From JADHLJ01 sp038118725 (lineage in GTDB: Bacteria > Pseudomonadota > Alphaproteobacteria > Thalassobaculales > Thalassobaculaceae), in assembly GCA_038118725.1 (NCBI GenBank), contig JAYOIK010000054.1, forward strand, positions 1 through 37,381: a DNA stretch of 37,381 nt, given 5' to 3'. Each line of letters opens with the position of its first letter. The stretch's first letter is position 1. The notes under the pieces are model-generated. The model was not told the DNA's origin. It saw only the letters and a list, made by a program, of their open reading frames with translations, and made no database searches. The translations under genes and the position numbers were made by a program. This document shows positions 33,027 through 37,381 of this stretch, piece after piece.

Positions 33027-33941
33027 ATGAGCGGTCATGGCTCGTTTCGGTGGCAAACGCCGGGGATCCCAACCTTGGGCGGTCGACAATTCTGGTCGGA
33101 TATCTTGATCAGCGCTGGCTCGCGTGTTCAGCGGAATTTTTGGACCGGCCACCACAGAACCCTGGATGCCGCGAATAGGCGCCATGGGTTTGGATCGCGC
33201 GAGACTTGCCTGGAGGCGATAGGAAGGGCGTCGTCCCCTGGCGCGGCGCTGGATGACGGCGTCGTGGACCGGCATGCGGGTAGAAGGGAAACCCTGATCG
33301 TTTTCCTGCATGGCCTGTTTCGTTCGCGTGCATCGCTTGGCCTCCTTGAAAGACGATTGGCGTTGCAGGGATGGTCAACGTTGGCGATCGAATATCCAAG
33401 CGCCGTTGGGTCGATCTTCGACCATGCCCGGCAAGTCAATGACGTGCTCAACCAAACTCGCGGTTACTCCCGCGTGATCTTTGTCGGGCATAGTTTGGGG
33501 GGCCTTGTCGCTCGCGCCGCGCTCGTGGACCCGGTGGATTGGCGGTCCCGGATGACGGTCGTGGGGCTGATTCAATTGGGGACTCCGAACCGGGGCGCCC
33601 AACTCGCGCGGTGGCTTTGTCGGAGTGCGGTCCTTCGGAAGTTATTGACGGCGCCGGTCAGGGAATTGACCGCGAAGATCGATGTTCCCGAGCCGGCTCT
33701 CGAGGTTCCCGTAACCGTTATCGCGGGCGGTCGATCAGGCGGCGGCTACAACCCTTGGCTCGACGGAAACAACGATGGGGTTGTTCGCGTCGAGGAGACG
33801 GTTATGGCGCGCGCGCATTCACATCATGTGGTGCCCGCGATCCACACATTATTGATGAACCATCCTCGAACAACAGGCTTGGTGGCGCGGACCGTCCGCG
33901 CTTGGTCATCGGCGCCATGCCCGCGAACCACTAGCCGATAG
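33027..33941 (+). CDS. Alpha/beta hydrolase, lipase-like
   Basis: This is an approximately 304-aa protein when started at ATG 33027, just after the operator; a start at 32976 (ATGA overlap with tetR) would put the operator inside the gene. The hydrolase core begins with LIVFLHGLFRSRASLGLLER, then the nucleophile elbow GHSLGG (Ser), the acid in NNDGVVRVEE and the His in HSHHVVPAIH. It resembles PGAP1/lipase-type esterases. The first about 90 residues do not look like the family and may be poorly placed. No signal peptide is evident. It is upstream of the acyltransferase fusion and probably co-regulated, suggesting a role in lipid turnover. Confidence 0.75.
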   Translation: MSGHGSFRWQTPGIPTLGGRQFWSDILISAGSRVQRNFWTGHHRTLDAANRRHGFGSRETCLEAIGRASSPGAALDDGVVDRHAGRRETLIVFLHGLFRSRASLGLLERRLALQGWSTLAIEYPSAVGSIFDHARQVNDVLNQTRGYSRVIFVGHSLGGLVARAALVDPVDWRSRMTVVGLIQLGTPNRGAQLARWLCRSAVLRKLLTAPVRELTAKIDVPEPALEVPVTVIAGGRSGGGYNPWLDGNNDGVVRVEETVMARAHSHHVVPAIHTLLMNHPRTTGLVARTVRAWSSAPCPRTTSR

Positions 33942-33989
33942 ACGTTGTTCCCTCGCCGCCTCATTCGGCGACAGATTCAGGAGATACTC

Positions 33990-36900
33990 ATGGCCAGCCC
34001 CTTGCTCCCGCTGCTTCGCTCCCGCCGGTTCCTGCCACTTTTCGTCGTCCAGTTCCTCGGCGCGATGAACGATAACGTGTTCAAGAACGCGATGATCATT
34101 CTCATTCTCTATCGATTGGCGGGAGACGGCGCGTCGCTACTGGTGACGGCGGCGGCGGGCATTTTCGTGCTTCCGTTTTTCATGTTCTCGGCCGTCGCCG
34201 GCCAGATCGCCGACAAATTCGAGAAATCAACGTTGATCCGGCGCGTTAAGCTGGCGGAGATACCGATCATGATCGGCGCGGCGGCGGCGTTTCACCTGGG
34301 AGAGCCGTTGTTGCTGATCACCGTGTTGTTCCTGATGGGCACCCAATCGGCGTTCTTTGGCCCGCTCAAATACGCCATTCTTCCCGATCACCTGCGCGAG
34401 GATGAACTGGTCGCGGGAAATGGTCTGGTCGAGGCCGGTACTTTCGTCGCGATTTTGACCGGGACGGTGATCGGTGGTGTTCTCGTGCTCGGCGCCAACG
34501 GCGTCGCGATGATCTCATCGATCGTGATCGCGTTGGCGGTCCTCGGATGGCTGGTTAGCCGGATGATCCCGCCGGCCCCGGCGACCGCGCGCGACATGTC
34601 GATCGATTGCAACGTCGTCAGCGGAATCTGGCGGGCGGTTCGCCATGTCATTGGCGAACGAAAGTTGTTCCTGGCAATCCTCGGGATCTCCTGGTTCTGG
34701 CTGATTGGGGCGACCTTTCTCTCCCAGTTTCCGAGCCTCGCGAAAGACGTATTGGGTGGCGACGAGCGGGTCGTAACCTTGCTGTTAATGACCTTCGCGG
34801 TCGGGATCGCCGCCGGTTCGCTGTGGTGCAACGTGCTTTTGAAGAACGAGATTTCCGCCAAGTATGTGCCGCTCGCGGCCTTGGCCATGACCGTGTTCAT
34901 CGTGGACTTTTATCTCATGATCGCGGACCGGAATGGGGCCGGCGCGCTGGTCGGCGCGGCGGCTTTTCTGGCGGCGCCGGGGAATTGGCGGATTCTGTTC
35001 GATCTGTTCGCGGTCGCGGTGGCGGGTGGTCTCTTCAGTGTCCCACTCTATGCGATCCTCCAGAGCGAAAGCGCGCGTGAGCGCCGGGCCCGCAATGTCG
35101 CGGTAAACAATATCCTGAACGCGCTGTTCATGGTGGTGGGCGCGGTGCTGGCGGGGGCCATGCTGGCCATGGGGATCTCGGTGCCGGGGATCCTGCTCGC
35201 CCTGGCGATCGCTAACCTGGCGGTGGCTGTTTATATCTGCCGGCTTCTGCCGCATCACCTTATCAGGACCGTCTTCGCGATGATCTTGCGGCCCCTGTTC
35301 CGGGTTCGCGTCGAGGGGCTCGACAACTATCGCCAAGCCGGCGCGCGCGCGGTTATCGTCGCCAATCATGTCTCCTTCCTGGACGGGATATTGCTCGCGG
35401 TATTCCTGCCGGGGCGCCCGGTCTTCGCTGTCGACACGCATATCGCCAAGGAGTGGTGGGCGCGGCCCTTTCTAACGCTGGCCAAGACCTTCACGGTGAA
35501 TCCCAACAACCCCTTCGCCACCAAGGCGCTGGTACGCGAGGTGAAGGCCGGCAACCATCTGGTGATCTTCCCGGAAGGCCGGATCACCGTCACCGGGGCG
35601 TTGATGAAGATCCATGAGGGGCCGGGCATGATCGCCGACAAGGCCGAGGCCGATCTGATCCCCGTACGCATCGCCGGCGCCGAGACCAGCACGCTCAGCC
35701 GCATAAAGGGCAAACTGCGCCAGCGCTGGTTCCCCGGGATCACCATTACCATCCTGGAGCCGCGTCGCTTCAAGATCCCCAAGGGAACGGTGGGCCGGGC
35801 GCGTCGGCGGATCGCCGGAGAACAGCTGTACGACGCGATGTCGGATCTGATCTTTCGGACCTGTGATACCGACAGGACGCTGTTCCGGGCCTTCCTCGAA
35901 GCCAGGGCGACCCATGGAGGCGGAACGGAGGTGCTGGAGGATATCGAGCGTGATCCGATCAGCTACAACCGTCTTCTCCTCGGCGCCGGCGTTCTGGGAC
36001 GGGCCCTCGGCGAGTTTACCGAGCAAGGCGAGAGGGTCGGCTTCCTGCTACCGAACTCCGTCGGCGCGGCGGTGACGCTGTTCGCGTTGATCTCGACGGG
36101 CCGGGTACCGGCGATGCTTAACTTCTCCACCGGTCCGGCCAATGTGGTCTCGGCCTGTCGAGCCGCCGAGCTACAAACCGTTCTGACGTCCCGGCGGTTC
36201 ATCGAGATGGGTAAGCTGGAGGATCTTGTCGCCGCCATCACGCCCGTCGCGCGGGTGGTGTATCTGGAGGATCTCCGCGAACGGATCTCGGCGCGGGACA
36301 AGTTGATCGGACTTCTGGCGCGTCCTTTCGCCGGTTGGCTGCATCGCCGCCGCGGCATCCAAGCCGACGATCCCGCGGTCGTGCTCTTCACCTCTGGATC
36401 CGAGGGCCAGCCCAAGGGGGTCGTGCTGTCCCACGCGAATCTGCTGGCGAACCGCTTCCAGCTCTCGGCGAGGATCGATTTCAACGCCGCCGACATCGCC
36501 TTCAATGCCCTGCCGATCTTTCATTCCTTCGGCCTGACCGGCGGTCTGATCCTGCCTCTTTTGTCGGGGGTGAGGACCTTCCTCTATCCCTCGCCGCTGC
36601 ATTACCGGATCGTTCCGGCCTTGGTCTACGATACCAACGCGACGATCCTGTTCGGCACCGACACTTTCCTGGCCGGCTATGCGCGCTTGAGCCATGCCTA
36701 CGACTTCTTCAACGTGCGCTACGTCTTCGCCGGCGCGGAAAAGGTCAAGGACGAGACCCGCCGGGTCTGGTCGGAAAAGTTCGGGCTGCGCATTCTCGAG
36801 GGGTACGGCGCCACCGAGACCGCGCCGGTTCTCGCCGTGAACACGCCGATGCATTTTCGCGCCGGCACGGTCGGTCGCCTGGTGCCCGGCGTAACCGCGC

Positions 36901-37381
36901 GCCTCGAGCCGGTGCCGGGTGTCGAGCAAGGTGGCAGGCTGTACGTCACCGGCCCGAACGTGATGCTCGGCTATCTCCGCGCCGGCGCGCCGGGGGAGCT
37001 TCAAGCACCGCCGGAGGGCGAGTACGACACCGGCGACATCGTTGATATCGACGCCAGTGGTTTCGTGACGATCCTGGGTCGTGCCAAGCGTTTCGCCAAG
37101 ATCGCTGGCGAGATGGTGTCGCTCACGGCGGTTGAGGATCTGGCGGCCAGGACATGGCCGGATCACGCCCACGCCGTTGTCTCCCTGCCGGACGCGCGCA
37201 AGGGTGAACAACTGGTGCTGATCACCGATCATCCCGACGCGCCGCGCGAGGCGTTGTCGTCGACCGCGCGAGCCACCGGCGCTAGTGAACTGATGGTGCC
37301 GCGTCAGATTCTGTCGGTGAACGCGGTGCCGTTGCTCGGAACCGGTAAGATCGATTATCCGGCGGCCACGGAATTGGCGGC
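33990..37381 (+). CDS. MFS transporter - PlsC acyltransferase - AMP-dependent acyl-ACP/CoA ligase fusion, cut by right edge
   Basis: An open frame from ATG 33990 (AGGAG upstream) runs 1130 codons to the window end without a stop. Residues about 1-420 are a 12-helix MFS-like (LplT-type) transporter (VQFLGAMNDNVFKNAM). About 435-640 is a PlsC acyltransferase with NHVSFLD (459-465, His460 and Asp465) and FPEGR near 528. About 690-1130 is an AMP-forming ligase with TSGSEGQPKGVVLSH near 801, GYGATET and YDTGD near 1012. This matches the Aas/LplT-type trifunctional proteins of about 1130-1150 aa that import lysophospholipid and reacylate it with an activated fatty acid in the inner membrane. Only the last few residues are missing. 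Confidence 0.9.
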   Translation, partial: MASPLLPLLRSRRFLPLFVVQFLGAMNDNVFKNAMIILILYRLAGDGASLLVTAAAGIFVLPFFMFSAVAGQIADKFEKSTLIRRVKLAEIPIMIGAAAAFHLGEPLLLITVLFLMGTQSAFFGPLKYAILPDHLREDELVAGNGLVEAGTFVAILTGTVIGGVLVLGANGVAMISSIVIALAVLGWLVSRMIPPAPATARDMSIDCNVVSGIWRAVRHVIGERKLFLAILGISWFWLIGATFLSQFPSLAKDVLGGDERVVTLLLMTFAVGIAAGSLWCNVLLKNEISAKYVPLAALAMTVFIVDFYLMIADRNGAGALVGAAAFLAAPGNWRILFDLFAVAVAGGLFSVPLYAILQSESARERRARNVAVNNILNALFMVVGAVLAGAMLAMGISVPGILLALAIANLAVAVYICRLLPHHLIRTVFAMILRPLFRVRVEGLDNYRQAGARAVIVANHVSFLDGILLAVFLPGRPVFAVDTHIAKEWWARPFLTLAKTFTVNPNNPFATKALVREVKAGNHLVIFPEGRITVTGALMKIHEGPGMIADKAEADLIPVRIAGAETSTLSRIKGKLRQRWFPGITITILEPRRFKIPKGTVGRARRRIAGEQLYDAMSDLIFRTCDTDRTLFRAFLEARATHGGGTEVLEDIERDPISYNRLLLGAGVLGRALGEFTEQGERVGFLLPNSVGAAVTLFALISTGRVPAMLNFSTGPANVVSACRAAELQTVLTSRRFIEMGKLEDLVAAITPVARVVYLEDLRERISARDKLIGLLARPFAGWLHRRRGIQADDPAVVLFTSGSEGQPKGVVLSHANLLANRFQLSARIDFNAADIAFNALPIFHSFGLTGGLILPLLSGVRTFLYPSPLHYRIVPALVYDTNATILFGTDTFLAGYARLSHAYDFFNVRYVFAGAEKVKDETRRVWSEKFGLRILEGYGATETAPVLAVNTPMHFRAGTVGRLVPGVTARLEPVPGVEQGGRLYVTGPNVMLGYLRAGAPGELQAPPEGEYDTGDIVDIDASGFVTILGRAKRFAKIAGEMVSLTAVEDLAARTWPDHAHAVVSLPDARKGEQLVLITDHPDAPREALSSTARATGASELMVPRQILSVNAVPLLGTGKIDYPAATELA

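Overview
The window is high-GC DNA with the gene families and intergenic palindromes usual in Alphaproteobacteria, most like a marine or soil Rhodospirillales-type heterotroph. This is inferred from gene style (EamA exporter, class III cyclase remnant, RimJ-like GNAT, cytochrome c', MFS-PlsC-AMP ligase fusion, MtbC/DUF1638 trio); no 16S or tRNA gene is present to confirm it.

Layout. 1-700 is AT-rich, unlike the rest, and holds what looks like a decayed minus-strand gene; it abuts a 38-codon remnant of a TauD-type dioxygenase. 1113-8723 is a catabolic or accessory block: a luciferase-like flavin monooxygenase (-), an operon of amidohydrolase, atypical SDR and PhyH dioxygenase (+), an EamA exporter (-), a double-cupin ChrR-like protein and a Baeyer-Villiger monooxygenase (+). 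8978-13416 carries a GNAT and a two-component pair (response regulator and 988-aa hybrid kinase), divergent from a two-subunit class I fumarase (13599-15205). 15230-15909 is a chimeric pseudogene joining an adenylate cyclase remnant to the tail of an acyl-CoA dehydrogenase. 15936-18534 has a lactonase-like metallo-beta-lactamase, a beta-hydroxyacid dehydrogenase and a NIPSNAP protein; 18587-19342 is a YgjP-like metalloprotease. 19730-23846 is an acyl-CoA operon (class III CoA-transferase, crotonase-fold protein lacking both hydratase glutamates, FadH-like reductase). 24261-26856 is the AmmeMemoRadiSam set: a Memo-AMMECR1 fusion divergent from its radical SAM partner. 27068-28485 encodes cytochrome c' and a diheme cytochrome c. 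28796-30570 is a compact MtbC corrinoid protein / DUF1638 / PF13769 trio with no methyltransferase beside it. 30590-32254 is a MarR regulator divergent from a threonine aldolase-like PLP enzyme, with a near-perfect operator between them. 32413-37381 is a TetR regulator with matching operators on both sides, a lipase-like hydrolase and a giant MFS-PlsC-acyl-ACP ligase protein cut by the right edge.

How it fits together. Most genes are short, independently oriented metabolic units. Several gaps between convergent genes are filled by one family of imperfect palindromes (core like GTCGCCCTGGCGAAGGCAGGGC), which probably act as bidirectional terminators or a dispersed non-coding repeat. The most promising under-described units are the corrinoid/DUF1638/PF13769 trio, the Memo-AMMECR1/radical SAM pair, and the TetR-lipase-acyltransferase regulon with two variably spaced operators.
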